Below, piece by piece: positions 17,100-25,428 of a stretch of DNA of 41,515 bases. The DNA is from CAZFHZ01 sp964519015. Its GTDB lineage: Bacteria > Blakebacterota > Blakebacteria > Blakebacterales > CAYUVJ01. The notes below the pieces were generated by a model, which ran no database searches, had not been told where the DNA came from, and was given only the letters and a program-made list of their open reading frames with translations. The first letter of the stretch is position 1, and each line of letters starts with the position of its first letter. The stretch spans positions 1-41,515 of the forward strand of contig CAZFHZ010000020.1 of NCBI GenBank assembly GCA_964519015.1, read 5' to 3'. The translations under genes and the position numbers were made by a program.

Positions 17100-17695
17100 G
17101 GGATCGCGTCGGGGACGGTCGCTTTCTACCATCTGTGCTCCCGGGAGTTGCGGGAGCGGGCCGGCGGCAATCCAATCGACAACCGCGGTACGGTCTATGC
17201 GGGGTTCGACGACGATCGGGCGACGGTCGCGCCCACCGGCAGGGGGACCGGTTCGTGCAGTACCGCATCGAGGCCGACGGGCACTGCAACTTCCGGCCCG
17301 ACCTCATCGCCGCGGCCTTCGACCGGCTGCGGGGCTGGGCGGCCACGGGCATCCGTCGTATCGTCGCCACGTCTCAGGAACGGTTCCAGGGAGTGTCGGA
17401 CCGGGCCCGGGCCGGGGCGGCGAAGGCCGAGGTCGCTTCCATCAGGCAGGGGCTGGGGATGTTCCAGGCGGAATCGGATGACAGCGCTTTCCCAAGAACA
17501 GCGCAGATCCGGGGTTTTGATGACCTAAGGGCGGTCCTCTCTCCGTACCTCCGGCTTCCGGGCACACAGGAAGAGATGTCGTTCGACTTCGTTTCGTACA
17601 CCTCAGCGAAACCGGACACCTTCGTCCTGGTCGTACGGGCGCGGGATACGGTCCAGACCCTGATCACGGCTACTCCGAGGTCGATCACGCCCTGA
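17100..17695 (+). pseudogene. Frameshifted ORF with pseudopilin-like C-terminal region
   Basis: Two adjoining frames look like one gene. The first, open from before 17100 to about 17245, reads GTVAFYHLCSRELRERAGG and continues to TVAPTGRG. The second continues from about 17246 as DRFVQYRIEADGHCNF and ends at the TGA 17693-17695. The switch falls on a run of five G (17242-17246), and one added G would join them. The C-terminal part (AKAEVASIRQGLGMFQ, AFPRTAQIRGFDDLRAVL, FVLVVRARD) resembles the globular part of type II/IV pseudopilins, but no FTLIELL prepilin leader is visible. It could be a real pseudogene or a sequencing indel, since an assembly gap lies 70 bases downstream. Confidence 0.45.
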
Positions 17696-17710
17696 GCCGG
17701 GAAGAAGCGC

Positions 17711-17765
17711 TCAGAAGCTGATCCGCAGCCCCAGGTCGATGGTGCGGGGCGTCCCGTAGTAGTGG
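17711..17765. repeat. 55-bp contig-end duplicate, left copy
   Basis: These 55 bases are identical to 17866-17920 and abut the run of N. They repeat the last 17 codons and stop of the minus-strand outer-membrane receptor gene. The left contig ends exactly where the copy ends, as expected for an unmerged assembly overlap. Confidence 0.95.
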
Positions 17766-17865
17766 NNNNNNNNNNNNNNNNNNNNNNNNNNNNNNNNNNN
17801 NNNNNNNNNNNNNNNNNNNNNNNNNNNNNNNNNNNNNNNNNNNNNNNNNNNNNNNNNNNNNNNNN
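17766..17865. other. Assembly gap (100 N)
   Basis: Exactly 100 undetermined bases, the usual placeholder for a gap of unknown size. Because both contig ends carry the same 55 bases, the true gap is probably zero and the sequence can be collapsed. Confidence 0.99.
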
Positions 17866-17920
17866 TCAGAAGCTGATCCGCAGCCCCAGGTCGATGGTGC
17901 GGGGCGTCCCGTAGTAGTGG
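17866..17920. repeat. 55-bp contig-end duplicate, right copy
   Basis: Identical to 17711-17765 and starting at the first base after the N run. In this copy the reading frame of the receptor gene is continuous. Confidence 0.95.
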
Positions 17921-20670
17921 GAGTTGTCGTAGGAATCGCTGTAGCCGGTCGCCCCGGGCCCGGGATCGTTCGGTTGGCCGGTCCGGCTGTAGACCATCTC
18001 CACGTTCCGCCGGTCGAGCAGGTTGCGGATGCCGGCGAAGAGCGAGGCCTCCCGGCCGAACAGGTCGAGTCCCCGGTCGATCCGCAGGTCCACTCGCCAG
18101 GTGGCCGGCATCCGGGCGGAGTTGCGTTCCAGCAGAGTACCGTCTGCGCCGGTGGGGGTGTAGGGCCGGCCGGAGGCGGCGTTCAGGTCCCAGCACATGG
18201 TCGTGCGTTCGAGTGGATGAGTGCCCAGAAAGTCAGGACCGGCCCCGGCCGGGAGGGCGACCTGCACGGATACATGCAGGCGGTGCCGTCGCTCCCAACC
18301 GACCGGAGTGAGGCGGCCGGGCAGTTCTTCGAGTCCGGCCTGGGCCCGGTAGCCCGCCCACGGATCCTCGTAGTTCATCTCACTGCGCAGCCAGGAGTAA
18401 TCGAGTCGCCCGCTCCAGTGGCCGCTCCAGCGCCGGGTGAGAGAGAGATCCAGGCCGTGGCTGTTCCCCCAGTCAGTGTTCCGGAGGATGGTGTATCGGT
18501 ACGGATTGCTGATCCCCCGGAAGAAGGCGGGGATATGGATCGATCCGACCAGGTTGGTCTCATGGCGCCCCCAGAAAGTGAGGTCCAACCGGATGCGGTC
18601 GGTGGGGACGTGTCGGATCCCGATATCGAAGGCATCGGTGCGTTCCAGACCGAGGGTCGGATTACCCAGGATGGGTGCGCTGTTCCAGAGTGACCCGCTG
18701 ATGTAGAGATGGCGGTAGGGCGGCTGCTGGACGTAACGCCCCCAGGAGGCATGGACGAGGGATCGGTCCGAGAGAGCCTGAGAGACGGAAAAACGAGGGG
18801 TCAGGGCACTTTCGATGCGTTCGACCCGGGCCCAGTCCCAGAACGTCCAGGGATCGTACCAATCACCCAGGTATTCGACCGCATCGTCCGATCCGAACGG
18901 GTCCCAGGGGCATGTTGTCCCCGGATGGTTCTCGAAGTACCAGGAATTCAGGTTCCAGGGATCCGTCCAGTACCGGTCCCACCGCAGGCCGGCGACCACC
19001 ACCAGCCCGCCCTTCTCGATGCGGTCCTGAAGCCAGAGAGCCGCCTCATCGGGGTGACGGTAGTAGTCATCGACATAGGGCGAGTCCAAGGTGAGGAGCT
19101 GGATCTCATGCTCCCGCAAGGTCAGGTGGTTGTAGAAGAGTCCGAGCGTGACCTGGTGTCCGGGGATCGGCTGCCAGAGTGCTTCCCCCCGCAGGGAACG
19201 GATGATGTCGGCCTCCTCCCACCAGTAGCGGTCGGAACCGTCGTTGCCCAGTCCCGCATCCCCGATCGGGACATAGCCGTACCTCCGCGCGTTGGAATCG
19301 AGACTGCTGTAAGGCATCGGTCCAAGCGTGACCAGGGTCATCGGATCCTCCGGCCGCCAGAGGGTGTCCTTGCCGGCCGGGACGTAGTAGTGCTCGGAAG
19401 TGATGCCGTAGCCCTCGGCGTTCACCCAGCGGCGGACCCGCATGGTGCGTCCGATCCCCTGGTAGCCGGCCCGCAGGGAGAGGTGCAGGTCGGGACGGGG
19501 AACGGCCGTCCAGACCAGGGTGATCCGGCCGTTCTGCGCGGAGACCACGTTCTTCTCGTTGGGGTAGTCGACCAGGCCGGTGCCGGGGATAACGTCCCCG
19601 GGGCCGGCCGCATTGTAGCGGGGAGTTCCCAGCACGGCGTTGCGCTGGAAGTCGGCCGGCAGTCCCCAGAGCATGCTGTAGCGCCAACTTGGGGAATAGG
19701 GCACTCCCAGCGCCCCGGTGCGCAGCAGGGAGAGCTTGAGGCGCCCTCCGCTGGGGGTCGGGAAGGCCAGAGTGATCAGCCCATCCCAGGAGGTGTCCAA
19801 TCCGTAGCCGAACCAGCCCGAGGCGATATCCTGAGGGTGGATCGGCCGGCCGTCGGGTCCTCGCTGGTCGTAGACGTCGGCCGGATCGTAGGTGATGTCC
19901 GGGTGGAAGCGCTCGGGGTGAGCGGGATCGGCCGCCAGGTCGAAGACGATGTCGTCTTTGCGGACCAGGTAGTCCCGGCTCGTCTGACCCGAGCCGGAGA
20001 GGAAGATGTCCAGGCCCGGCCCGACCGGGAGGGTGCCGCCGGTATAGAGCGAGGTGGCGGAAAGGTTGCGCGCATCGTCCCGCCGGGTGCCGCTGAACTC
20101 GCTGCTGCGCGCCTCGATCGAGCCCCTCCAGGTTCCGCGCCCCTCCCGCGTGACCAGGTTGACGACGCCGCCCAGAGAGGGCCAGGCGCCGGCCGGCAGT
20201 CCCCCGGTGATCACGGTGATGGATTCCAGGCCGGCCGGATTCGGGGCGGCCAGGGGGACGTTGAAGGTGGGATTCCAGGCGGGCAAGCCGTCGATGAGGA
20301 AGGCCATCTCCCCGTTCCGGCCGCCGTGGGGATGGAGCTGCCAGAAACCGCGCTCGTAGTAACTCGGGATATCGTGCTGGAAACCCTGTTCGGCGGCTAC
20401 CCTGGTCTGGAGTTCGAGGATCTCGCGCACGGTGAGATCGCTGCGGAAGGCGAGCCGTGAGCTGTCGGCGACGGTCCCGGACATCGGTAGACCGGCCAGG
20501 AGCGTGTCCCGGTGGACCGGGAATCGGCCAAGCAGGCTCAGGTCGACCACCTGGGCGGTGGCCGGAACTGCTTGGAAGGTGAGGAGGAGCGCTGGAAGCA
20601 GAAGGAAGTCCGACGGACGCCGGTGTCGCCGCCGGGAGGCGCCGGAGCAGTGATCGGAGGACACGCCCAT
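17866..20670 (-). CDS. TonB-dependent receptor-type outer-membrane protein
   Basis: A 934-residue outer-membrane beta-barrel. It has a signal peptide (FLLLPALLLTFQAVPATAQ), a plug domain with MAFLIDGLPAWNPTFNVPLA and the conserved LESITVITGGLPAGAWPSLG followed by GVVNLVTREG, then a long barrel rich in alternating aromatic strands. The last residues TIDLGLRISF end in the terminal Phe recognised by the BAM machinery. No carboxypeptidase-like N-terminal domain or clear TonB box is seen. Ligands are unknown; barrels of this type usually import metal chelates, vitamins or glycans. The gene abuts the assembly gap at its 3' end but is complete. Its 5' end faces the RibD-like gene, leaving a 147-base divergent region. 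Confidence 0.9.
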   Translation of the reverse strand: MGVSSDHCSGASRRRHRRPSDFLLLPALLLTFQAVPATAQVVDLSLLGRFPVHRDTLLAGLPMSGTVADSSRLAFRSDLTVREILELQTRVAAEQGFQHDIPSYYERGFWQLHPHGGRNGEMAFLIDGLPAWNPTFNVPLAAPNPAGLESITVITGGLPAGAWPSLGGVVNLVTREGRGTWRGSIEARSSEFSGTRRDDARNLSATSLYTGGTLPVGPGLDIFLSGSGQTSRDYLVRKDDIVFDLAADPAHPERFHPDITYDPADVYDQRGPDGRPIHPQDIASGWFGYGLDTSWDGLITLAFPTPSGGRLKLSLLRTGALGVPYSPSWRYSMLWGLPADFQRNAVLGTPRYNAAGPGDVIPGTGLVDYPNEKNVVSAQNGRITLVWTAVPRPDLHLSLRAGYQGIGRTMRVRRWVNAEGYGITSEHYYVPAGKDTLWRPEDPMTLVTLGPMPYSSLDSNARRYGYVPIGDAGLGNDGSDRYWWEEADIIRSLRGEALWQPIPGHQVTLGLFYNHLTLREHEIQLLTLDSPYVDDYYRHPDEAALWLQDRIEKGGLVVVAGLRWDRYWTDPWNLNSWYFENHPGTTCPWDPFGSDDAVEYLGDWYDPWTFWDWARVERIESALTPRFSVSQALSDRSLVHASWGRYVQQPPYRHLYISGSLWNSAPILGNPTLGLERTDAFDIGIRHVPTDRIRLDLTFWGRHETNLVGSIHIPAFFRGISNPYRYTILRNTDWGNSHGLDLSLTRRWSGHWSGRLDYSWLRSEMNYEDPWAGYRAQAGLEELPGRLTPVGWERRHRLHVSVQVALPAGAGPDFLGTHPLERTTMCWDLNAASGRPYTPTGADGTLLERNSARMPATWRVDLRIDRGLDLFGREASLFAGIRNLLDRRNVEMVYSRTGQPNDPGPGATGYSDSYDNSHYYGTPRTIDLGLRISF

Positions 20671-20779
20671 CTCGAGACCCTCGTGATCTGCAGACGGTCG
20701 GGGTCTTCCCTCCTCTCACCGAACGGATGACGGGTGCGGGGGGAGGGTTGTTCACGCCCCCTCCCCTCCGGCTTCCCCG

Positions 20780-20808
20780 TTGTGGGGGGTGGGGGACTCG
20801 CCTAGACT
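20780..20808 (+). promoter_or_regulatory. Probable promoter giving a leaderless mRNA
   Basis: TTGTGG (20780-20785), a 17-base spacer and TAGACT (20803-20808). The ATG is at 20818, only 9 bases after the -10 box, and no Shine-Dalgarno precedes it, so transcription would start at or within a few bases of the start codon. Confidence 0.5.
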
Positions 20809-20817
20809 GACGGGCCT

Positions 20818-21498
20818 ATGCCCGTGCGCGTCAACATGGCCACCAGCCTGGACGGCCGGATCGCCCCCGCAGACCGGCGCAAGGTGCGCCTGGGGACCGA
20901 CGAGGACATTCTCCGCCTGGAGGCACTGCGGGAGTGGGCCGATGTCATCGTGCTGGGGGCCGGGACGGTGCGCGCCGAGGATCCCCCCATGGAACTGAAG
21001 GACCCCGAGGCGGTCCGGCGCCGCGAGCGGGCCGGGCGCCCGGCCCACCCGGCCGTGGCGGTGCTCACCCGCCTCCCCGATCTGAAGGAGGGACGGGTCT
21101 TCCGCACCCCCGGGCGGTGCCTGGTGGTCACGGTCGAAGAGGCGCCCGAACCGCCGCCGGGCTCGGCCGCGGCTGAGGGAAGCGCGGAGCTCTGGCGGGT
21201 GGGTCGCGGCCGGGTCGACCTGCCCGCCCTGGTGGCCCGGCTGGCCGACGAGGAGATGCCGAACGTGCTGGTGGAGGGGGGTGGGGGACTGGCGGCCGGC
21301 TTCTTCGGAGCCGGACTGGTGGACGAGCTCTTCCTGACCATCACGGCCTGGCTGCTGGGGGGGGAGACCGGCCCCACCCTGGCCGACGCCCCCGAGCCTT
21401 TCCCGCAACCGCCGGAGTTCGAACTGGTCGAATTGGAAGCCCGCCCCGACGAGCTCTTCCTCACCTACCGGCGTAAGATCGCCGGCCCGACCTACTGA
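20818..21498 (+). CDS. RibD C-terminal-domain (DHFR-like) reductase, stand-alone
   Basis: A 226-residue NADPH-dependent reductase of the RibD_C/DHFR-like fold, which in riboflavin synthesis reduces the ribosylamino-pyrimidine to its ribitylamino form. Diagnostic motifs are VNMATSLDGRIAPADR at the N-terminus, DVIVLGAGTVRAEDP (about residues 41-55) and VLVEGGGGLAAGFFGAGLVD (about 150-170). There is no deaminase domain and no other rib gene nearby, so it may act in riboflavin synthesis with a separate deaminase or reduce another pterin- or flavin-type substrate. It has its own probable leaderless promoter and lies before the dap operon. Confidence 0.82.
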   Translation: MPVRVNMATSLDGRIAPADRRKVRLGTDEDILRLEALREWADVIVLGAGTVRAEDPPMELKDPEAVRRRERAGRPAHPAVAVLTRLPDLKEGRVFRTPGRCLVVTVEEAPEPPPGSAAAEGSAELWRVGRGRVDLPALVARLADEEMPNVLVEGGGGLAAGFFGAGLVDELFLTITAWLLGGETGPTLADAPEPFPQPPEFELVELEARPDELFLTYRRKIAGPTY

Positions 21499-21529
21499 AC
21501 CGCCGGGAAGCCCGATCCCGGAACACTTG

Positions 21530-21557
21530 ACACCCTCCGGGGTGTATCCTTCCTTCC
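21530..21557 (+). terminator. Possible terminator after the RibD-like gene
   Basis: ACACCC (21530-21535), loop TCCG, GGGTGT (21540-21545) makes a 6-bp stem followed by a T/C-rich stretch (ATCCTTCCTTCCT). It also overlaps a TTGACA at 21527, so it could instead be part of the dapB control region, although I see no matching -10 box at 16-18 bases. Confidence 0.3.
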
Positions 21558-21590
21558 TCAGCACACAGCACGATCGGACGGGAGCGGTCA

Positions 21591-22394
21591 ATGAGCGCGC
21601 AACGCAGCGATTTTCCCAGGATCTGTCTCTTCGGCGACGGCGCCATGTCCCGCCGGCTCCAGTCCCTGGCCCAGGAACGCGGGGTGAATGTCACGGTCGT
21701 CTTCCGCGGGGACGACCTTCGGTCGGGTCGGCCGCGCCGCCGGGGGGACCTGCGGGGGGCCGAGGTGGGTATCGACTTCTCGGGAGCGGCCACGGTGGTG
21801 GAGAACGTGCGCCGGGCGGTCGAGCTGGAACTGCCGCTGGTGGAAGGGACCACCGGCTGGAAGAACGCCTGGCCCGAGGTGGAGGCGGTAGTGCTGAACG
21901 GGGAGGGGACGCTCCTCCATGCGCCCAACTTCTCCTTCTCCATGAACGTCCTCTTCCACCTGGTGGCCCAGGCCGCCGACCTCTTCGAGACCGCCGGGGG
22001 GTACGACCCCTACATCGTCGAGCATCACCACGCGGCCAAGGCGGATGCCCCGAGCGGCACCGCCCTCCGGCTGGGGGAACTGCTGCTCGACCATCTGCCG
22101 GAGAAGGACATCCTGCAGGTCGGGGCGGGGCAGGGGCGGATCGCGCCCAACCAGCTCAGCGTGGCCGCGGTGCGGGCCGGGTTCGAGCCGGGTCGGCACC
22201 AGGTGGGCTTCGACGGCCCCTTCGAGCGGCTGGAATTCGTGCACACCGCCCGCGATCGCGGGGCGTTCGCCGAGGGGGCGCTCCAGGCGGCCGCCTGGCT
22301 GCGGGGACGGTCCGGTATTTTCACCCTGGATGATGTGCTGCGCGACATCCTGGACCGGACGCGGCAGCGGAAGGAGGCCGAACGAGATGGCTGA
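21591..22394 (+). CDS. dapB: 4-hydroxy-tetrahydrodipicolinate reductase
   Basis: Reduces 4-hydroxy-tetrahydrodipicolinate in the diaminopimelate/lysine pathway. The 267-residue protein has a Rossmann nucleotide loop (LFGDGAMSRRLQ), DFSGAATVVENV, EGTTGW, APNFSFSMNV and the catalytic HH block EHHHAAKADAPSGTA. The usual N-terminal region is somewhat shortened in its cofactor-binding segment. The gene overlaps dapA by 8 bases and heads a 16-gene run. A GGGAGCGG at 21580-21587 lies just ahead of the ATG. Confidence 0.95.
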   Translation: MSAQRSDFPRICLFGDGAMSRRLQSLAQERGVNVTVVFRGDDLRSGRPRRRGDLRGAEVGIDFSGAATVVENVRRAVELELPLVEGTTGWKNAWPEVEAVVLNGEGTLLHAPNFSFSMNVLFHLVAQAADLFETAGGYDPYIVEHHHAAKADAPSGTALRLGELLLDHLPEKDILQVGAGQGRIAPNQLSVAAVRAGFEPGRHQVGFDGPFERLEFVHTARDRGAFAEGALQAAAWLRGRSGIFTLDDVLRDILDRTRQRKEAERDG

Positions 22395-23289
22395 GCAGCG
22401 GTGGCCGAAGGGCCGGCGGCTGGCCGGCTCGATGACCGCGCTGGTGACCCCCTTCGACGAAAGCGGGGGAGTGGACGAGCGCGCGCTCGACCGGCTGGTG
22501 GACCATCAGTTGGAGGGGGGGACCGATGTGCTGGTACCCCTGGGCACCACCGGCGAAGCGGTCACCCTCGACGAAGAGGAAAAGCGGCGCGTGCTGGCCC
22601 GCGTCCGGGTCCGGGCCGGGACGCTGCCCGTCATGGCCGGTGCCGGCACCAACGACACCCGCGTCACCATCGAGAACTGCCGCCGGGCCGCCGGCGAGGG
22701 AGCCGACCTGGTGCTGGTGGTCGGGCCCTACTACAACAAACCTCCTCAGGAGGGCTTCCGGCGTCACTTCGAGGCGGTGGCCGACGCCAGCCCGGTCCCG
22801 GTAGTGCTCTACAACGTCCCGGGGCGGACGGGATCGAACATCGAGGCGGCCACCGTGCTCGCGCTGGCCCGGCACGGGAACATCGTCGGGGTCAAGGAGG
22901 CCAGCGGCCGGCTCGACCAGGTGGCGGCCATCCTGGCCGGACGCCCGGACGACTTCGCGGTCCTGGCCGGCGACGACGACCTGACCCTGCCGCTGATGGC
23001 CCTGGGCGCCGACGGGGTGGTCAGCGTGGCGGCCAACGCCGCCCCCCGGCTGGTCCACGAACTGACCGAGGCGGGCCGGGCCGGCGACTTCAACCGCGCC
23101 CGGGAACTGCATTACCGGCTGCGGCCCCTCTTCATCGCCCAGTTCAGCGAGACCAATCCGATCCCCATCAAGGCCGCCCTGGAGTTGCTCGGCCTGGCTT
23201 CCGGAGGTGTGCGGCTCCCCCTGGTGCCGGCCAGCGAGCGGGCGCGTGAGGCGGTCCGCGCCGCGCTGGCGGCGGCGGGACTCATTTGA
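22387..23289 (+). CDS. dapA: 4-hydroxy-tetrahydrodipicolinate synthase
   Basis: Condenses pyruvate with aspartate semialdehyde at the entry to the diaminopimelate pathway. The 300-residue TIM-barrel protein has PLGTTGEAVTL with the Thr54-Thr55 pair, GPYYNKPPQEG, the proton-relay Tyr142 in YNVPGRTG and the Schiff-base Lys170 in GVKEASG. The ATG at 22387 lies inside the end of dapB (8-base overlap); a longer frame from 22045 is only an overlap artefact. dapD follows after 43 bases. Confidence 0.97.
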   Translation: MAEQRWPKGRRLAGSMTALVTPFDESGGVDERALDRLVDHQLEGGTDVLVPLGTTGEAVTLDEEEKRRVLARVRVRAGTLPVMAGAGTNDTRVTIENCRRAAGEGADLVLVVGPYYNKPPQEGFRRHFEAVADASPVPVVLYNVPGRTGSNIEAATVLALARHGNIVGVKEASGRLDQVAAILAGRPDDFAVLAGDDDLTLPLMALGADGVVSVAANAAPRLVHELTEAGRAGDFNRARELHYRLRPLFIAQFSETNPIPIKAALELLGLASGGVRLPLVPASERAREAVRAALAAAGLI

Positions 23290-23332
23290 ACACGGTTCCC
23301 GCCCGGCGGCGGGACCGGAGGAGGAGGACGAA

Positions 23333-24223
23333 GTGACGGAATCCTTCACCGGCGGCGACCTCCAATGGCTCCGCACCGTGCTGGAGCGGGCCCACGACCG
23401 GGGTCTGGACGACCCGGAGGTCGACCGGGCCGAGGTGGTCACCGCCTTCCAGCGCTTGCTCGAGGCGCTTTCTTCCGGTGCCGTGCGGGCCGCCGAGCCC
23501 CAGGGACACCGCTGGTCGATCAACACCTGGGTGAAGAAGGGCATCCTGGTGGGCTTCCGGGTCGGTGAGGTCCGCGGATTCGGGGCCGACCTCACCCCGG
23601 AGAGTCTCCCGGTCCGGTTCACCGACAAGGACACCCTGCCGGTCCACCCGGCCTCCGACTTTCCCGAACGGGGGATCCGCCTGGTGCCGGGGGGCTCAGC
23701 CGTCCGGGCCGGGGTCTACCTGGGCCGGCACGTCGTCCTGATGCCCCCCAGTTATGTGAACGTGGGGGCGTTCGTGGACGAGGAGACCCTGATCGACTCA
23801 CACGCCCTGGTCGGTTCCTGCGCCCAGGTCGGCAAGCGGGTCCACCTGTCGGCGGCGGCCCAGCTGGGCGGGGTGCTCGAACCGGTCGGGGCCCGTCCGG
23901 TCATCATCGAGGACGACGTGCTGGTCGGAGGGGGTTGCGGGGTCTATGAAGGGTGCATCGTGCGCCGCCGGTCGGTCCTGGCCGCCGGCGTGGTGCTGAC
24001 CGGGTCCACCCCGGTGTACGACGTGGTGAAGGGGAACATACTGCGACCGACCCGGGAGGTGCCGCTGGAGATCCCCGAGGGGGCGGTGGTGGTTCCGGGG
24101 AGCCGCCGCCTGGAGGGGGAGTGGGCGGCCGTACACGGGCTGAGCCTGCAGACCCCGATCATCGTGAAGTACCGGGACGAAGGGACTGACGCCGCCACTT
24201 CGCTCGAGGAGGCTTTGCGGTGA
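23333..24223 (+). CDS. dapD: 2,3,4,5-tetrahydropyridine-2,6-dicarboxylate N-succinyltransferase
   Basis: Transfers a succinyl group from succinyl-CoA to tetrahydrodipicolinate, so the cell uses the acylated branch of the pathway. The 296-residue protein has an N-terminal helical part, the FTDKDTLPVHPASDFPERGI linker and a left-handed beta-helix of hexapeptide repeats (VYLGRHVVLMPPSYVNVGAF...ALVGSCAQVGKRVHLSAAAQ). It starts at GTG 23333, preceded by a GGAGGAGGAGG tract at 23317-23327. Its stop overlaps the aminotransferase start (GTGA). Confidence 0.95.
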   Translation: MTESFTGGDLQWLRTVLERAHDRGLDDPEVDRAEVVTAFQRLLEALSSGAVRAAEPQGHRWSINTWVKKGILVGFRVGEVRGFGADLTPESLPVRFTDKDTLPVHPASDFPERGIRLVPGGSAVRAGVYLGRHVVLMPPSYVNVGAFVDEETLIDSHALVGSCAQVGKRVHLSAAAQLGGVLEPVGARPVIIEDDVLVGGGCGVYEGCIVRRRSVLAAGVVLTGSTPVYDVVKGNILRPTREVPLEIPEGAVVVPGSRRLEGEWAAVHGLSLQTPIIVKYRDEGTDAATSLEEALR

Positions 24224-25428
24224 AGAGCCGACGGCTGGCCTCCCTTCCCCCCTACCTGTTGGGCGAACTGGCCGCCCGGGCGGCCGAGCTGCGCCGGCAG
24301 GGCCACGACGTGATCAACATCTCGATCGGCTCCCCCGATCTGCCCCCCGACTCCCGGGTGATCGAGGCGACCCGGACCGCCCTGGGAGACCCGCACCTCC
24401 ACGGCTACGCGCTGGGCCGGGGGCTCCCCGCCTTCCGCCGGGCGGCGGCCGACTACCTGGCGCGGCGTTTCGGCGTCACCCTCGACCCCGACCGGCAGAT
24501 CCTGGCCCTGCTGGGGAGCAAGGAGGGACTGGGCCACCTGCCCATCGCCCTGGGGGACGCCGGCGACCTGGCCGTCTATCCCGATCCCGGCTATCCCATC
24601 TACCGGCCGGCCCTGCTGCTGGCGGGCCTGAGGCCGCTGCCGCTCCCGCACGATCCCGCCCGGGAGTGGGCCCCCCGCTGGGATCTGCTCGAGGAGTCCC
24701 TGGCCCGGGCGGGCCGGGAGGAGGGGGCGGGCCGGCTCCGGTTGGTCATCCTGAACTACCCGCACAACCCCACCTCGGCCACCCTCGACCTGGCCGGTTT
24801 CGACCAGGCCGTGCGCTGGGCCCGGGCGCAAGGCGCGGTGCTGGTCAATGACAACGCCTACGCCGACATCGGTTTCGACGGCTACCACCCCCCCAGTCTG
24901 CTCCAGGCCCCCGAAGCGGCCCAGGGAGCGGCCGGCAGCGGGGTGGTGGAGTTCCACTCGATGTCGAAGACCTTCAGCATGGCGGGCTGGCGCTGCGCCT
25001 TCGCGGTCGGGGACCCCGAGGTGCTCGATGGGCTGGCCCGGGTGAAGAACTTCTACGACACCGGCATCTTCGCCCCACTCCAGGTGGGGGCCGCCCGGGC
25101 CCTGGAGCTGGCCGATGAGATCGCTCCGCAGGTCTCCGAGCGCTACCGCGCCCGTCGCGATGTGCTGCGGGCGGCGCTCGAACCGCTCGGGCTCCAGGCC
25201 CGGATCCCGCAGGCCACCATCTACCTGTGGGCTCGGCTCCCCGAGTCGGCCGGCGAGGACGCCGCCTGGTGCGGCCGGGTGCTCGAGGAGAGCTTCGTAG
25301 CGCTTAGCCAGGGGAGTGCGTACGGGGAGTGGGGGCGCGGGTATGTACGCTTCGCCCTGACCGAGTCGGAGGAACGGCTTACCGAGGTCGTGCGACGGCT
25401 GGAAGAGTTGGCCGGGAGCGGAGTATGA
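24220..25428 (+). CDS. dapC: PLP aminotransferase, probable N-succinyldiaminopimelate aminotransferase
   Basis: A 402-residue class I/II aminotransferase with ISIGSPDLPPDSRV, LLGSKEGLGHLPIALGDAGD, the PLP-contact YPHNPTSA (Asn183), NDNAYADI and the Schiff-base Lys250 in SMSKTFSMAGWR. Position directly after dapD, with a GTGA overlap, argues for transamination of succinyl-2-amino-6-oxopimelate. The sequence also resembles LL-diaminopimelate aminotransferases (DapL-like), but DapL would make dapD unnecessary. The exact substrate is inferred from context. Confidence 0.82.
   Translation: MKSRRLASLPPYLLGELAARAAELRRQGHDVINISIGSPDLPPDSRVIEATRTALGDPHLHGYALGRGLPAFRRAAADYLARRFGVTLDPDRQILALLGSKEGLGHLPIALGDAGDLAVYPDPGYPIYRPALLLAGLRPLPLPHDPAREWAPRWDLLEESLARAGREEGAGRLRLVILNYPHNPTSATLDLAGFDQAVRWARAQGAVLVNDNAYADIGFDGYHPPSLLQAPEAAQGAAGSGVVEFHSMSKTFSMAGWRCAFAVGDPEVLDGLARVKNFYDTGIFAPLQVGAARALELADEIAPQVSERYRARRDVLRAALEPLGLQARIPQATIYLWARLPESAGEDAAWCGRVLEESFVALSQGSAYGEWGRGYVRFALTESEERLTEVVRRLEELAGSGV

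Noticed and set aside
17002..17481. A third overlapping frame through the microprotein and pilin-like region
   Set aside because: Its translation is a Pro/Arg/Gly-rich shadow, while the microprotein frame has the ribosome-binding site and the other two frames carry coherent protein-like sequence.
17711..18196. A minus-strand ORF running through the N gap
   Set aside because: It is made from the duplicated contig end plus unknown bases, and its upstream part is out of frame with the receptor gene. It disappears when the overlap is collapsed.
21527..21532. TTGACA ahead of dapB as a consensus -35 box
   Set aside because: No acceptable -10 box lies 16-18 bases downstream; the nearest TATCCT is only 12 bases away and the region may form a hairpin instead.
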